Assembly (NCBI GenBank): GCA_026874595.1
Contig: CM049313.1
Span: 35,365,159 to 35,429,158 of the forward strand
DNA from: Sipunculus nudus
Lineage: Eukaryota > Annelida > Sipuncula > Golfingiida > Sipunculidae
Length of the DNA: 64,000 bases
Direction: 5' to 3'
Every line of letters begins with the position of its first letter. Within the stretch, counting starts at the first letter, position 1. The notes beneath the pieces are model-generated. The model made no database searches. It was not told where the DNA came from and worked only from the letters and a program-made list of their open reading frames with translations. A program made the position numbers and the translations under genes. Shown in pieces: positions 1-12,748 of this stretch.

Positions 1-780
1 GGTTCCATGTATTGGGCTGAATTTGTGCATGTCCATAGACCATGGATACCTCCATCTCACAATAAAGACTGGTAGTGCTATCTGCAATTGTTTTTGCATG
101 GCTTCCATCCATGCAATTGCTTTGGGTGGAAATCACTCATGTCTCAGGAGTGGTTCAATGTATTGGTCTGAATGTTGGCATGTCAATCGATGTTGGAAAG
201 TTTTCTTGTATACATGGCAGGTGGCATGACCTACTATTCTATTTTTGTAGAAAACATTGATGCTCTTTTCTCAGGAGTGGTTTGGTGAATCACCTGAAAT
301 TTTGCATGTTTTTCTAGCCTGGTTAGATTTCTAATAGACAGGACTAGTGGCATCACCTACAATCACATATAAATTTGAAGAACACATTCATGCATTTATC
401 ATCTCAGGAGTGGTTTTAAGTATCAGCCTGAAATTGTGCATGTCCTTCCAACATGGATAGATGCATCTTGTACAAAGCCTGGTGGCCCACCTGCAATCAT
501 TTTCACAAAGCATCCTTCCAAAAATCTATTTTGGAGAAAATTGCAAATATCTCAGGATTGGATGGATGTATCAGCCTGAAATTTGCATGCCCATATATCT
601 AGATTGGCATTATCTTGTACAAATGACTGGTCTTGCAACCTCATTAATTTTTAGTTTCGTCATCTGTATATTTTGGGATACTTGCACCTCTTTTCCTCAA
701 ATTTGGAGGGCTGTCACGTTAGGAGAGATTCCATGCCTCATTTTAATCCATGCCTCTCTGTTTTGATGGACACCTGTAGT
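1..780 (+). repeat. Tandem repeat array, family B (array continues off the window)
   Basis: Degenerate monomers of some 160-330 bp with recurring phrases such as TGAAATTGTGCATGTCC, CTCAGGAGTGGTTT and ACTGGTGGCACCACCTGC-like sites. The same monomers occur at 3540-3850, 11860-12080 and 15200-16380. Short open frames here are shadows of the repeat. Confidence 0.8.
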
Positions 781-1009
781 AACCTGTCAACTGCCCATAT
801 TCTAGTTTATAAATAAATTTGATATTTCACACATAGGTTTCTGGGGATTTGCAGAAAACACCAAGAAAGAAAATATCATGAAATTTCACCCAGCAAACAC
901 AGAACCAATCACAGTATACATCTCTTAATTCTAATACACTTGGCTTGTTTCATGCTGTGAGCTGGTGAACCTTGGAAGACCTAACCATATTATAGGGAAC
1001 ATACACATG

Positions 1010-1185
1010 CAGTAAACCCTCAAGATTATGACTGCCAATGAGACCTCCATAAAGTGGTTGCACTTTCAAGGTAGTCGTCTTAGCAAGGTCTGATATAAAG
1101 AGCAAAAAGAATTGGGACCATGAAAAGTGGGTGTTATTTTCAGGTGGTTGATACACTGAGGTGGTTGTCAGGTAAGGGTTTACTG
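1010..1185. mobile_element. MITE with perfect 11-bp terminal inverted repeats
   Basis: CAGTAAACCCT at 1010-1020 is mirrored by AGGGTTTACTG at 1175-1185, giving a 176-bp element with no coding capacity. The inner GGTGGTTG phrases resemble a MITE at 52364. Target duplication is not clear. Confidence 0.7.
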
Positions 1186-1974
1186 TATATGCCCTTTACG
1201 TTGAGTTATGATTTCAAATTTCAAATTATATCTAGCAGACCATGGACAGCAAAACATATTCATGATTAAAATACAGTTCATGTAAACTTATACTTGTTGT
1301 ATAATGTGATATCTGTCCCTTTCATTAAAAGAACACTTAACCATTCATTTCTTTTAAAAAAATAAAAATGTTGCAATTCTAACATTATTTGATGTGTATT
1401 GTCTTTGAATCTACAGCCATGTAAAGTTCTTAAATGTGTCATAAGCATGTAAAATATGTCTCACTTTCCAATAATTTAAATAAAATGCTGCTCTGGGTTA
1501 CCTGAATTAAACATATTCTAAAAACTATGAATGTGTCTACTTTTTTTGTATATGAAAATTGTTTTTTTGAAAACAGGTTAAATCTATAAAGGTTGTTTAA
1601 AACACTGTATGGAGTTTAAATATTTAAGAAAAATCATTTTGAAAATAGCTGTAAATATATGGTATAAAACCACTTTCAATTTAAGCCAACATTTCACTGA
1701 AAGCCTTTGTGTATTCATGTACTTTTTGAAACTTAACATATGATTATCATAATATCGAATTTCAAAGTAAACACCAATATCATATACTTTAATCTTTCCA
1801 GGGTATTTCATATACATATATATGAATGATACCTAAACTCATTCCTTATCATCAATAAACAATATTTTTGGTTTAAATATATAAATTCATTGCTTAATTA
1901 AATCTTAATTAATTAAGTGTAATTGTGTTTAAATGAAAGTGCTCTGATGCTTATTAGGGTAGAGGTGTACTTAC

Positions 1975-2042
1975 CTGGAAGGATAAATTGCTCTTGAGGG
2001 CAGTACATTATCAGAGTACTTGTCTGTCATGGTCTTCAGGGT
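1975..2042 (-). CDS. Possible internal exon of an unidentified minus-strand gene
   Basis: On the minus strand, a TATTTTATGTTTCAG acceptor precedes 68 bp that end in CCAG|GTAAGT. Only one frame is open (KTMTDKYSDNVLPSRAIYPS). The length gives phase 0 in and phase 2 out. I do not recognise the protein. It could belong to a gene read leftward from the promoter near 6900, or be a chance pair of splice-like sites. Confidence 0.35.
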
Positions 2043-2261
2043 CTGAAACATAAAATATCACCTTCAATTAAAGAAAGGTTAACTGCACTTAAAGTATACT
2101 GCCTTACTTTCTGTATTTATACAGGATTAGTAATCTAAATTTACTCCCACTAAACTGGTCAGCCTGGTCTACTTGTTTATGTAACATAAATTAGTTTTCT
2201 CAAGACAACCCATACTACATAAGATCTTGTTGTACCTTGTACATGAATGCAAGCCTTAATA

Positions 2262-2475
2262 TAATTATAATTATTTATTTTACATGGATTGAACAAATAC
2301 TTATAATAACTAATCACAACACTCTCCATGGCTCAGATTGTGGGTTTTGGTAGACTGTAGTGGTGGAGGAAACCAGAGAACCCAGAGAAAACCAACAGCC
2401 TTGGGCAGCCAACTACAACCCACTCTCATAGCCACACTGGGGATTGAACCTGAGTTGCCAGCATCCCAATTTAGT
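2262..2475 (-). mobile_element. tRNA-derived SINE, family 1
   Basis: On the minus strand it has a box B-like GGTTCAATCCCC, a GTTTTCTCTGGGTTCTCTGG body, GCCATGGAGAGTG and a tail CAATCCATGTAAAATAAATA. The 38130 element has the same tail and the GCCATGGAAAGTG block, so both belong to one family. Confidence 0.7.
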
Positions 2476-2479
2476 TTTA

Positions 2480-3357
2480 TTCACTGTTAACATCAAATTG
2501 GTATTTACCTTGTTATAATAACATCAGATCTTTAACAGACATGGGATATTGTCTTTAACATCTGCCCACCCACAAACTTTAGTTTTATTTTGCTTTCAGA
2601 GTCTGTGAGTGATTTCACATAATCTTCCTCAACTTTTTCTGAAGAAGATCTAGCAAATATAGCAAACTAATCTTACAAACTAAAAAGCTGGATTAAAACA
2701 AGGGATCTGTGGGTCAAGGCACTCAGCTAAAATTGATTCATAGAATATTTGTATAAAATTCTAGTGTTTGTGTTGACTGTGCACTTTTGTGGACTCACTC
2801 TGACTAAATGAAAGATGCAGGAGCCTCTCATGATCACATACATGCCTTTGTTCAAATTTCAGTATTATAACTGACTGTAATATGCATGTAAAATATCCAC
2901 TGGGAACTTATGAAACCCTGCAACATTATAGAATAATGAACATGAGCTGAAGCATAATAATACACATTTAATTTATTAACTGAAATAAAATGCTGTAAAA
3001 AATAAAATTTTCCATTTTCAAATGAGCATAAGTTAACTTTTTTGATAAAATGATAAGCAAGTCAAAATAGGCCTATTAGGTACAAATTGCTTCCGTACAG
3101 TGTAATATATGAAACTTTTAGCCTGAAACCATTAAATGCAATAAGGGAAAGAAAATAATGGGCCTAAATGTTTTATGCAAGGATACATATGAAATGTGTA
3201 AATGTATTAGCTCTCAACAGTTCAATATATGGACATGTGAGCTAAAAACCTTGCTCAGTTAGGCACAGGGAGCCAGGTTATCAGCCAGAATATCAAAGAG
3301 CTGAAAAGCCATGCTACCTCTGCCAGTAAGAGCTAATTTTATGCTGACATTGTATAA
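2480..3357. other. No gene seen
   Basis: AT-rich sequence without convincing exons or repeats. Confidence 0.5.
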
Positions 3358-4556
3358 AACTAGATATTTCTTGGCACTGCAGGTGCCATAGTATCCCTAG
3401 ATAATGAATCCCCCCCCCCCCCTCCTTTAAGAATAGACCCCCCCCTCCCCATCTTCAGCAGCATATACTGACATTTGGCAAGCGACTATGGTTTCTTCCA
3501 TCTATCAACTTGAAAAACAATATTTTTCACCAAATAAATGGGGCCAATATGGTAAATTACTCCTGAGAAAAGAGCATTAATTTATTTTACAGTAACAGGT
3601 AGGTAGGTGGCACCACCTGTCTGGTTTACAAGAAAATTTTCCAAGATGGATAGACATGCCAAATTTCAGACAAATACCTTGAACCACTCTGGAGATATGG
3701 GCAATTTTCATCCAAAACACATGTACAGATGGACACCACATAATTACGATTGCAGATAGTGCAACCAGTCTTGAGTAAAAGATGAAGGAGTCCAAGATCA
3801 ATGGACATGCACAGTTTCAGCTCAATCTGTCCTTTAGTTTTAGACTTATAATGCTCACAGTACTGTAAAGGCCAAAAAACAAGAAAAGGACAGGAGGTGG
3901 CACCACCTGTCTTCTGCAGAAATCAAAGCTATCCAAGATCTTCGGTCAATTCGATTTTTGGACCAATCCATGCATCCCTTATTGAGATATTTATGATTTT
4001 GTGTGATATTTACCATATATGGCAATATTCAAGGTCAAGGCCACTCAAATAGGAAAGGTCATGACCACTATTTAAATATACATCATCCCATAACCCTTTT
4101 CTAAATATATGCATATTATGAAAGCAATCTGTCCATAAGTTTTTTACTTATAATCCTCACAGTACTGTTAGGTGGCAATGATGGGGGTATTAAACGGCAC
4201 GAAAACAAGAAAAGGATAACAGGTGGCACCACCAGTTTCCGGTACATGACAACACTATCAAAGATCTTTGATCAACAAGATTTTTGGATCAATCCATGCA
4301 AGATTTCTTGAGATATAAAAGAATTTGTGTGATTTTCCCCCAAAATGGACCTATTCAAGATCAAGGTCACTCTTCAATAAAGGTCATGACCCAATTTTAA
4401 TAGGCTTTGTCCTCCCACCCATATCTATGCACATGTCAAGTTTGGTAAAGATCCGTAAAATATTTATTGAGTTATTGTGTCCAAATGAAATCTCTGCGGT
4501 GGCGGCCCGACCGTGCTTAATCATAGTTTACCGACTTTGTCTGGGGATACAATAAT
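3358..4556 (+). mobile_element. Composite repeat element (families B + D)
   Basis: One end is AGATATTTCTTGGCACTGCA near 3361. The other is GACTTTGTCTGGGGATACAA near 4553. Between them lie poly-C runs, one B monomer (3540-3850) and D monomers of about 327 bp carrying GGTGGCACCACC sites (about 3897 and 4223). The whole order recurs in reverse orientation in 14468-20654. Non-coding; the mechanism class is unclear. Confidence 0.75.
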
Positions 4557-4867
4557 GCAAATAAAATACATTAGCGAACATTTACTGAAAAGATTTTTGT
4601 TATCCCTGTAATGTTTTTAACTAAAGCTGTGTTTGCTTTTTCCTGAATTCATAGGGTGAGAGAATAATCCAGTGTTGTGAGACAAGTCACACAGTAAATC
4701 ACAAATTATATGGTTTTAATCCTTTTAATATCAGAGTTGCCAGAACTCAAAGTTAATCTGAGTTTTAATAGTATCTTAATACATGTGAATGACAAAGAAA
4801 ATCCTTGATAAAAATACATATAGATAAACTGAAAACATGAAACTCTTACAGCTGAAAAATCCATTAA

Positions 4868-5380
4868 TGATAAACAAGAGTCCATTATACACCCGTTATA
4901 TATCTTGTGACCTCATTAAATATATGTGGATATTTCTGAGAATTTAAATAAGGTGAGATACTCTTCTGGTAAATATTTTACGAGTCTCAAGAAAATTTGG
5001 TAAGTGATCAAAGTGCCACCAAAGTCTGGTGACCTCTGACCTCAATAAATATGCATGGATTTTGCCCATGTGAATTGAGCTTAGGCAAGATGTTATACTG
5101 GTTAACATTTGGTTGAGTTTCATCAAAATCCATCATAATCATGGGTATTTATCGCAGCAGCTCCAAAAAGAAGCCTGGTGACCTCTGACCTCGATAAGTA
5201 TATGAAGATTCTGCCTAGAATCAAACCAGCTGAGATAATTTATTGCCAGTTAGATTTTGCAAATTGGTGCGAGTATAAAATCTGGTCTACATTTCTATCT
5301 GGCCATGATGGGTCTAAACTGGCTGAAACTGTCTAACAATGGTTTATAAGCCATGAAAGGCTAATCAATACCTAAAACTG
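4868..5380 (+). repeat. Diverged tandem repeat of about 130-250 bp units (family G)
   Basis: The phrase GTGACCTCTGACCTCAATAA, followed by a TATGCATGGATT-like run, recurs three times with drift. A further monomer lies at 42395-42500 beside the DIRS relic. Confidence 0.6.
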
Positions 5381-5599
5381 AAGTGTATTCACATCCTATC
5401 CTTAATGCCAAAATAATGGACTACATATACTTGCTGTTTGTTGTCATCTCAACCTTTACCACCGTATCCATCCATCACTGTTTATGTCTCGCTGTGTTGT
5501 GTTCCCTTGTACACAATCTACCAATATTCTACAGAGACCCGGTGATAAGCTTCACATTGCAGGTTACGTGAACATATATTTGACTCTCTCTCATTACAG

Positions 5600-5668
5600 G
5601 TTTGTCACCAGATGGAGACACAGATGCACATGGTAGACATATGAACAAGAGATAAGAACACCATACGG
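5600..5668 (+). other. Exon-like segment, probably non-coding
   Basis: A CTCTCATTACAG acceptor ends at 5599 and ACG|GTAAGTAC follows at the other end. All three frames contain a stop, so if real it is a UTR, lncRNA or terminal exon. Weak evidence. Confidence 0.2.
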
Positions 5669-5953
5669 TAAGTACAGAAACATAGACACCAAAATTTTTT
5701 TCAGCCTGAACCAACTCATTCCGACACCTCAAATTGTGTGTGAGGTGTTTTCAACAATCCCTCCTGAAGTACTCCAATAAAGATGGGCTTCTATGCTCAC
5801 TCCAGCAAATTTCATTAAATTCATAAAAGCCCTGGTATGTTATCAAGGTTAATAGATGGAGAGATGGACAGATAGTGGGTATATCATAATATGTCCAGTC
5901 AATGACAGGCATTTAAAATGTATCATTATTTAGTTTCAATTCAAGTAATAACT

Positions 5954-6418
5954 TTAAAGGGGCCTAATTACCTATCTGTTTTTTATGAAGGTAACCCCTT
6001 GGAATTAAAAAAAATAAGCCAGTAAATGTGGATATCACTGCACACAGGCTGCTTGTTTTGTTAATAAAAATGTGTTTATAATTTTAGGGGCCAGTTGGGG
6101 GGCCCCCGAAAATAATCAAAACAAATTCAACAAGGGCATGTCAGATAAGCAAGAGCTTTTCAAATGGCGTTTTGCATTTAGTGACCTTCCTACCTCTACA
6201 TATATGCAACCCAACACCTTTGGTTATATGTTTTTTTTCCTGTCTGTCAACATTGCTTTGTTTGCAAGTATGTTGTTGATAAACATGTTAATACATCCTT
6301 CACGGAGGCCTTATCAGGACTTTTAATAACCAGGATTATTATTCATTAATATATACACAGAGGAAGCCAGAAATCACATATATTCTTTTTCAAAAGATAG
6401 ATGGAAGGGCACCTTTAA
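5954..6418. mobile_element. Candidate MITE
   Basis: TTAAAGGGGCC near 5954 is mirrored by GGGCACCTTTAA ending at 6418. The short open frame inside has no recognisable domain. The TIR is short, so this is tentative. Confidence 0.35.
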
Positions 6419-6839
6419 TAAAAACAATATAAATATTTTTTTACCAAAAATCCATAACTAAAAATACACTTTGAGCTTGGCACCATCTGTTAATTTATTC
6501 ACTCTGTTCATTAATATATTCCACTAGTGACATTGACCACAGGAACAAAAATCATTACTACGAACGGCATGGGTACGATTAAAAATGGGCACCCTTTCTG
6601 ACACAACTGTCACAAGTCTGACAGATAAATACAGGTCTAAAATGGGCGATAATAAGAAAGGAAGGGATTGCGGCCACGTCAACAGTGACAATATAACCGA
6701 TAGTATGAACATTCCCTTCATATGAAGCACTTAGTCGTAGAGTAGTGATAATATTTACCTCTGTGGTAAGCGAAAAATAGTTTCATATGTTTATCATGGT
6801 TACGATACACCAGAAATTCTCTCCAGCTGATTCTCACTC

Positions 6840-7012
6840 AGCTCGGAAATTGACGTCGGATGTCACCAGGTTGTCATGCGCACGAAATGCATTCTGGGAA
6901 AACATGGCTGCGCCCATGGAAAGAACATGATCTAAAATGACAGACGTTTAAAACCGCTTTCCCTTTGACTTTGAAGAAGGACGGATGAAAGAACGTAATT
7001 AAAACGATCAAG
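6840..7012. promoter_or_regulatory. Candidate promoter / first-exon region, possibly bidirectional
   Basis: In CpG-poor surroundings, about 6530-7140 holds many CpGs. Within it are TGACGTC (CRE-like, 6851), GCATTCTGGGAA (6889-6900, reverse complement of the ZNF143/THAP11-type TTCCCAGAATGC) and AACATGGCTGCGC (6901, YY1-like). Such sets mark housekeeping, often divergent, promoters. A + strand donor CAAG|GTATAT near 7011 could end a non-coding first exon of IPO11 spliced to 12590. A minus-strand AG|GTAAAT near 6758 could serve a leftward gene. Both transcripts are inferred. Confidence 0.4.
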
Positions 7013-7140
7013 GTATATTATTGTATCATAATGATATACTAAATGTGTAAATCTAAACACGTGAATACATAAATCTGACACTGTCTGCATAAGATACGAC
7101 GAAGTAAACAACCGTTTCACCGTTAGATCAATGGTGTCTG

Positions 7141-8270
7141 TCTGTCCTGTTGTCTCGCAACCAATACATGTCATGTCGAAAAAACTGAGAACAGCAATTG
7201 GGAAATCATTGATTTTGAACAACAGCTATGCTGATTGACTGTTACAATAATATTGGCAAAATGCCAATTCATATAAAAATTATTAATATTTAATAAAAGT
7301 ATTGATTAATAATTATATTTACTTGTATGTGTTAAATTGAAGGAATAATATTATGTATGTTTAAAATGAATTGTATTAACCTAGGGTTTATTGATTGACT
7401 GTTTCACAAATATTGTTTATGCAGACTTCAGTACTGTATGGGCAAAAAAACATTTTAGTCTTGTTTTCTTGCTTGCCTGATCTAGTCTAATTTTATGATT
7501 AACTAGTTCACTGTGGAAGACTGTAAGAAGCCAAGAATAGTAAAAAGAATTTTAAGTAAATGTATGAAAAGAATAATATTAAATATGAAATAATATTCTT
7601 CCATAAAAAAACGGTTTCTTGGGACAATAATATTTGTTTAAAGACTAAAGCTATTGTAATGGTAACTTGTATTCTTTCAAGACAGTCATACATAAATGTT
7701 TTACATAAATTTGATTAAGAAAAATATTATGTATATATTATGTATAATAAATTAAATAATCAAATACATGTACTAACAGATTAATTATTATTTATTATCC
7801 ATAAATTAATTATATAGATTAATACCTATTTAACAATAGCATCAACTTGCTTTATGTAAATCCCAGAAAGAAACCAGATTTTCTTGAGTCATAAAACAAG
7901 TTTTAATGTTGGTTCTGCTTCTTGTAAAAGATAATTATAGTTCTATTAGATCAAAGAGTTTAACTGTTGATCAGTACAAGTTCCAGTGTAATCTGACTAG
8001 GGGTTGTTTAATCAGATTTAATCAGGTCTCACCTTAAGTCTTGAGCAAACATTTGGCCTCTGGAGAGTAGGGTGGTGGCTTCAAAACAATTAATACCTGA
8101 AATGTCAAACAACTAATGACCCTTCTCAGGTTCTACAGGGCCTGTGCTTCTTAATTGCATCTGGCAAAGAAAAAAAGCTGAAACCAAACACAAATTGAGT
8201 TATTTACATCTTTACTTAATCATAAACCTTTATATTTATTCAGATGTGTTGCTGGTCAGCTCAATATGTT

Positions 8271-8306
<36 letters not shown>

Positions 8307-8440
8307 CGGACAGACAGACAGACCTTTAAGTAATAATTAATTGCAATAGCTACACAGAGTCAGGATCTTTTATTGATGCAAGTGATATACTTAAAATGCC
8401 ACACTAAAGAAAAGCCTTTGTCCATAAATCACTAAAGAAA
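7141..8440. other. AT-rich non-coding stretch with simple repeats
   Basis: Very AT-rich sequence with a (TA)n/(GA)n/(ACAG)n patch at about 8270-8325. No gene seen. Confidence 0.6.
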
Positions 8441-11170
8441 AGTGCACCAACATCAAATGGCTTCATCCTGAACCTGTGAGCTTATGCGTTGGTGTGGCAT
8501 CGTCCGGCGTCTGGCGTCCGTCATCTGTACATTAACCCATACCATCTTGAAAACAGCAAGAGTTAGCATCACAAAATTTTGTGCAAAAAATTAGTCATAT
8601 CAGATTTTGCTTATTTTTTGGCTAACTGCATTTTCTTAGATTTTATAGGGAAAAAGCTAAAAAAGCTTTAAAAATCTTCTTCTCCGAAATTGTTCAGCCA
8701 AATTGTCCAATATTTCACAGAAATGATTCCTGGAACAATCTTTTTCAAGTTTGTTCCAATGGTTTAAGTTCAGTGATTTTTGGCCAAGTTACAGGAAGTT
8801 GAACTTAGTCATCTGTCCAAAAAAGCATACTAAAATTACAATCTCAGAAACAGCTGTAGCTATCATCACCAAATTTTATGCCAATGTTATTCACATGAGT
8901 CATATCTGAAATTGAGGTATTGGTGGCGCCACCTGCATCGGCCTTTTTTGTACGGGGGTCATCTGTGCTCGTATCATACTGACGGCTACAAAAAACTTCT
9001 TCTTTGAAACCATATGGCCAAATAGTTTAATATCGCAAAATGATCCAAGGGTAGTGCTTTCTGAAGTTTGTTCAAATGGTCTCAGTTCAGTGACTTTTGG
9101 CTGAGTTATGGGAAGCTGAATTTAGTCATATGCTGTAACAGCCCATTTTAGCTCAGTGGCTTCAAAGATCTTCTCCTCAAAAACTACTATTCCAAATTCT
9201 TAAATCTCGCACATTGAATATCCTTAGATGTTGATAATTCAAGTTTGTTCAAATGGTTTGGGTTCAGTGATTTTTGGCTGAGTTATGGGAAGCTTAACTT
9301 AGCCATTTTGCTGTATATTCCCATATGAGTTATGAACCTGTAAAACGTTTTTTGACTGACGCCACTGAGGGAAATTTGTTTAATATTTTATAAGAATAAT
9401 CCCCAGAATAATTCTTGTAATAATTGTCTTTTATGGTTCCAAAGAATGAATTTTGGCTGAATTATGAAGATTGAATTGAGTCATTTTACCATATATGTTA
9501 GCTGTGTGAAGCAGATACATCTAGCCTGGCACCAGTTTATCAGCATTTATTACATCATCCCTCTAGACATTTAGATTTCAGGTTATCTTTGGTTAATATT
9601 GACAAGAATGTTTTTAAAAGCTTTTAAAAAATGTCGATTTATGATTTTTAGATATTCCTCGTGCAAAACAATGTTTACAGTCACAGGTATACAGCTCTCT
9701 GTGGGTATATAAAGACGGCTGTACATGGATTATAAATAATTGGTATCCAAAGTCAACTTAATTCAAGATTTTGCCATCAGTGAGATGTATCTGTATTACA
9801 ATTTTGCATTCAATATGCATCTGTAATAATTTTTAGTGAACCTTTGAGCTAATGCAATGGTGTGGCGGCGTCCTTAGTCCATCGTCTGTACGTTAACCCA
9901 TACTATCTTGATCATTACTGGAGCTAGCATCATGAAATTAAATGCAAAAAATTAGCCATCTGAAAAATTCTGCATTTTTTTAAATTTTATAGAGAAAAAG
10001 CTAAAAAAGCCTTTAAAAATCTTCTCCTCCAAAACACTCAAGCCAAATTGTTCAATATTTCACAGAAATAATCTTTTATACCATCTCCCTCAATTTTGTT
10101 CCAATGGTTCAAGTTTGGTGAATTTTGGCTGAGTTACAGGAAGTTGAACTTAGTCATCTGTCAAAAAAAGCATACTAAAATGACAGTCTCAGAAACGACC
10201 GGAGCTATCATCACCAAATTTTTTGCCAGTTTTGGTCACATGAGTCATATATGAAATTCAGGTATTGGTGGCGCCACCTGCATTGACCTTTTTTGTACGG
10301 GGGTCATTGGTCATCTGTACATTAATCCATAATTTCTCAGGAATAGCAGGAGCTACCATTCCAGATTTTATGCAATAATCTGTCACATATCAAATGTTGT
10401 GGGATTCAGCGTATTTTTTTTGCTATCTGCATTTACTTAGATTTTATAGGGAAAAAGCTGAAAAACCTTTAAAAGTCTTCTTCTTGTAAACGGTCCAGCC
10501 AAATTGTTCAATATTTTACATAAATGATCCCAGAGGCAAGCCCTCTCAAGTTTGTTCAAATGGTTTGCATTTGATGAATTTTAGTGGAGTTACACAAATT
10601 TGAACAGTCTTTTGGCCAAGTAAGCATACTGACATAGTACTCTCAGAAATGACGGAAGCTTGCATTACCAGGTATTATGCAAAAGTTGGTCACATGACTC
10701 ATATTTGAAATCGCAGATTTTGTGGTGCCACCTACATTGACCTGTTTTTTATGGGGGAAAAAACTCAAAATTTTAGCCTCTTTCAGCTTAATGATGAAAC
10801 TGTCAAGTTGAATTGTTCAATTTTTCAAAAGAATTATCCTAGGACATGGTTATTTCAATCATATCAGACTATACTGAGTTTTTTTTTATTTTTGGTCGAG
10901 TTGTGAAAAGCTTAAGTTGGTCTTATGGCCATTATTATGTCTTTTTCAAACAGAGGACTGCAATAGTGTTCTTCTACAAAATTATTGTTTCAATTGTATC
11001 TTCTGTAGCATTGCACAAAAATTATTCTTAGGTGGCCTTTGTTCAAGTTTACTAGATTGATTTTTGGCAGAACTATTGGACCTTTAACAATGAAAGTACT
11101 GCATCTTTTATTATTCTATATATTTTGATAAAAAGTGTATGAATATGTTGGCTTGAAAAAAAAACATTTT
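8440..11170 (+). repeat. Tandem repeat region, family C
   Basis: Two large units begin with a variant of GAGCTTATGCGTTGGTGTGG at about 8469 and 9847, followed by a CATCTGTACATTAACCCATA-type phrase. Inner phrases recur (AGCTAAAAAAGC, TTCAGTGATTTTTGGC, GAGTTACAGGAAGTTGAACT). Perfect GGTGGCGCCACC sites lie at 8922 and 10267. Non-coding. Confidence 0.8.
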
Positions 11171-11269
11171 AGCCAAAGTCTTTCAGTATGTGTAAACAGA
11201 TATACCAACAGGCCAAGATTGAATCTGTGTCTTTAAATAGGTTGAGAAACTGCCAACTGTTTCAGATTT

Positions 11270-11765
11270 TGCAACAGATCAAGAGTTCATTCAGTGCAGC
11301 CAGATATAGGTCAAGAGTTCAATCAGTGCAGCCAAGCACAAGGCATGTGATCACCTCATGGGTGACATGTGAACACTTCATGGGCACCATGTGATCACTT
11401 CATGGGTGTCAAGCTCCTCAGGGCAGGGCCCCTGCATGAGCTTATGCAATGGTGTGGCTACTATTTCAGATTTGGCAACAGGCTAGAGGTCAGTCTGGAT
11501 CTATTTATAGCTTTGGCAGACTGCCAATTGTATCAGATTAGGCAACAGGTCAAGAGTTCACTCAGTGCAGCCAGGTATGGGTCAGGAGTTTACTCAGTGC
11601 AGTAGCTGCATTCTATTTATAGCTTTGGCAGACTGCCAACCGTGTCAGATTATGCAACAGGTCAAGAGTTCACTCAGTGCAGCCAGGTACAGGTCAAAAG
11701 TTTACTCAGTCTAGCCAGGTGCAGGTCATGAGTTCACTCAGTGCAGTAGCCTAAGCAAGCAATTT
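11270..11765 (+). repeat. Short tandem repeats (GTCAAGAGTTCACTCAGTGC-type)
   Basis: About eight copies of a 30-60 bp unit, AGGTCAAGAGTTCACTCAGT followed by GCAGCCAG, with variable spacing. A GAGCTTATGCAATGGTGTGG family C start is embedded at 11438. Confidence 0.75.
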
Positions 11766-11859
11766 GTCACAGTTCACTCGAGGCAACAGCCTTTCTCACC
11801 TAAGCCTGGTCAGCCCCATGCATCAGACTCAAGGTAAGTTTGATGTATTGGCCTAATAT

Positions 11860-12085
11860 CTTGACTTGTCTATGTGTCTTTGATGGCTTTCTCGCTCACA
11901 AGACAGGTGTCTCCACCTGCAATAACTTTTGCACAGTGTGTGTCCGTGCGTTTTTCTCAGGAGGGGTTTGATATATCAGCCTGAAATTGGACATATTTAT
12001 ACATATCAAATAGCTTGTCGTATACAAGACTGGTGGTGCCAGCTACAATCTTTTTAGTGTTGTGTGCACCCATGCCAGAATTTCA
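11860..12085 (+). repeat. Family B fragment
   Basis: Contains AGACAGGTGTCTCCACCTGC, TGATATATCAGCCTGAAATT and ACTGGTGGTGCCAGCTACAA, the usual order of a B monomer. Confidence 0.65.
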
Positions 12086-12589
12086 GCAGTGATAGTTGTG
12101 TAATTGTTTCTTATTCAAAATGTTTAGTACTTGCATTGTTCATATACATGAAAAGTAATGGTTCAGCATTGAAGCATTATACCTTGTGTATTTCCCAATG
12201 CACAGGTTCGCATTAGGCCTGTATGCCTTTTTTTTTTTTGGTTACATGATTATTTTAATAAAATGTCACAGTGCAGTGAGTGTGCATACATAAAATAGAC
12301 ATAGATAGATTGGTAAGAATTCTTAAAATTTTGCATTGTTATACATTTAGGACTATGACAGTTGTACTGTGTTACATATAAAATAACTGAAATCGTTTAT
12401 TTTGTTTAAAACAGGCAGTTGAATATTACAGGCAGAGAAATATACAATGACTTGAAGTGCAGGATACAGTTTTTTTCTGTTGAAGTTTTGGTCAATGAAA
12501 ATTAAATCCATGTAATGCAGTAGACTATATAGATCTGAAACCAGGCATAAAAAAATTGATATGAAATATTAACAGATTATATGTTTCAG

Positions 12590-12748
12590 TATTAAAGCAG
12601 TTCCAGAGATATGGATGTGCTGGCAGCCAGAGAAGCAGTGTTGAAGACCCTACAGCAGGCATGCAGCCAGCAAGCCCAGGTGCTGAAACCAGCTGAGCAG
12701 CAGCTGAAGGAGTGGGAGAGCCAGCCAGGGTTCTACTCAGTGTTACAG
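12590..12748 (+). CDS. IPO11: IPO11 coding exon 1 (start codon at 12611)
   Basis: Encodes residues 1-46, the first helices of the importin-beta N-terminal domain (VLKPAEQQLKEWESQPGFYS). The ATG at 12611 matches the start of vertebrate IPO11. An acceptor-like TTTCAG ends at 12589, so this exon probably begins there with 21 nt of 5'UTR, and a non-coding exon should lie upstream. The donor is CAG|GTTAGT after 12748, phase 0. Confidence 0.95.

Noticed and set aside
6524-6730. 68-codon minus-strand hydrophobic frame
   Set aside because: No family recognised. The hydrophobic run could be chance, and no splice or expression signal decides it.
6932-7222. 96-codon minus-strand frame near the promoter candidate
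   Set aside because: No domain or codon bias visible; a random open stretch.
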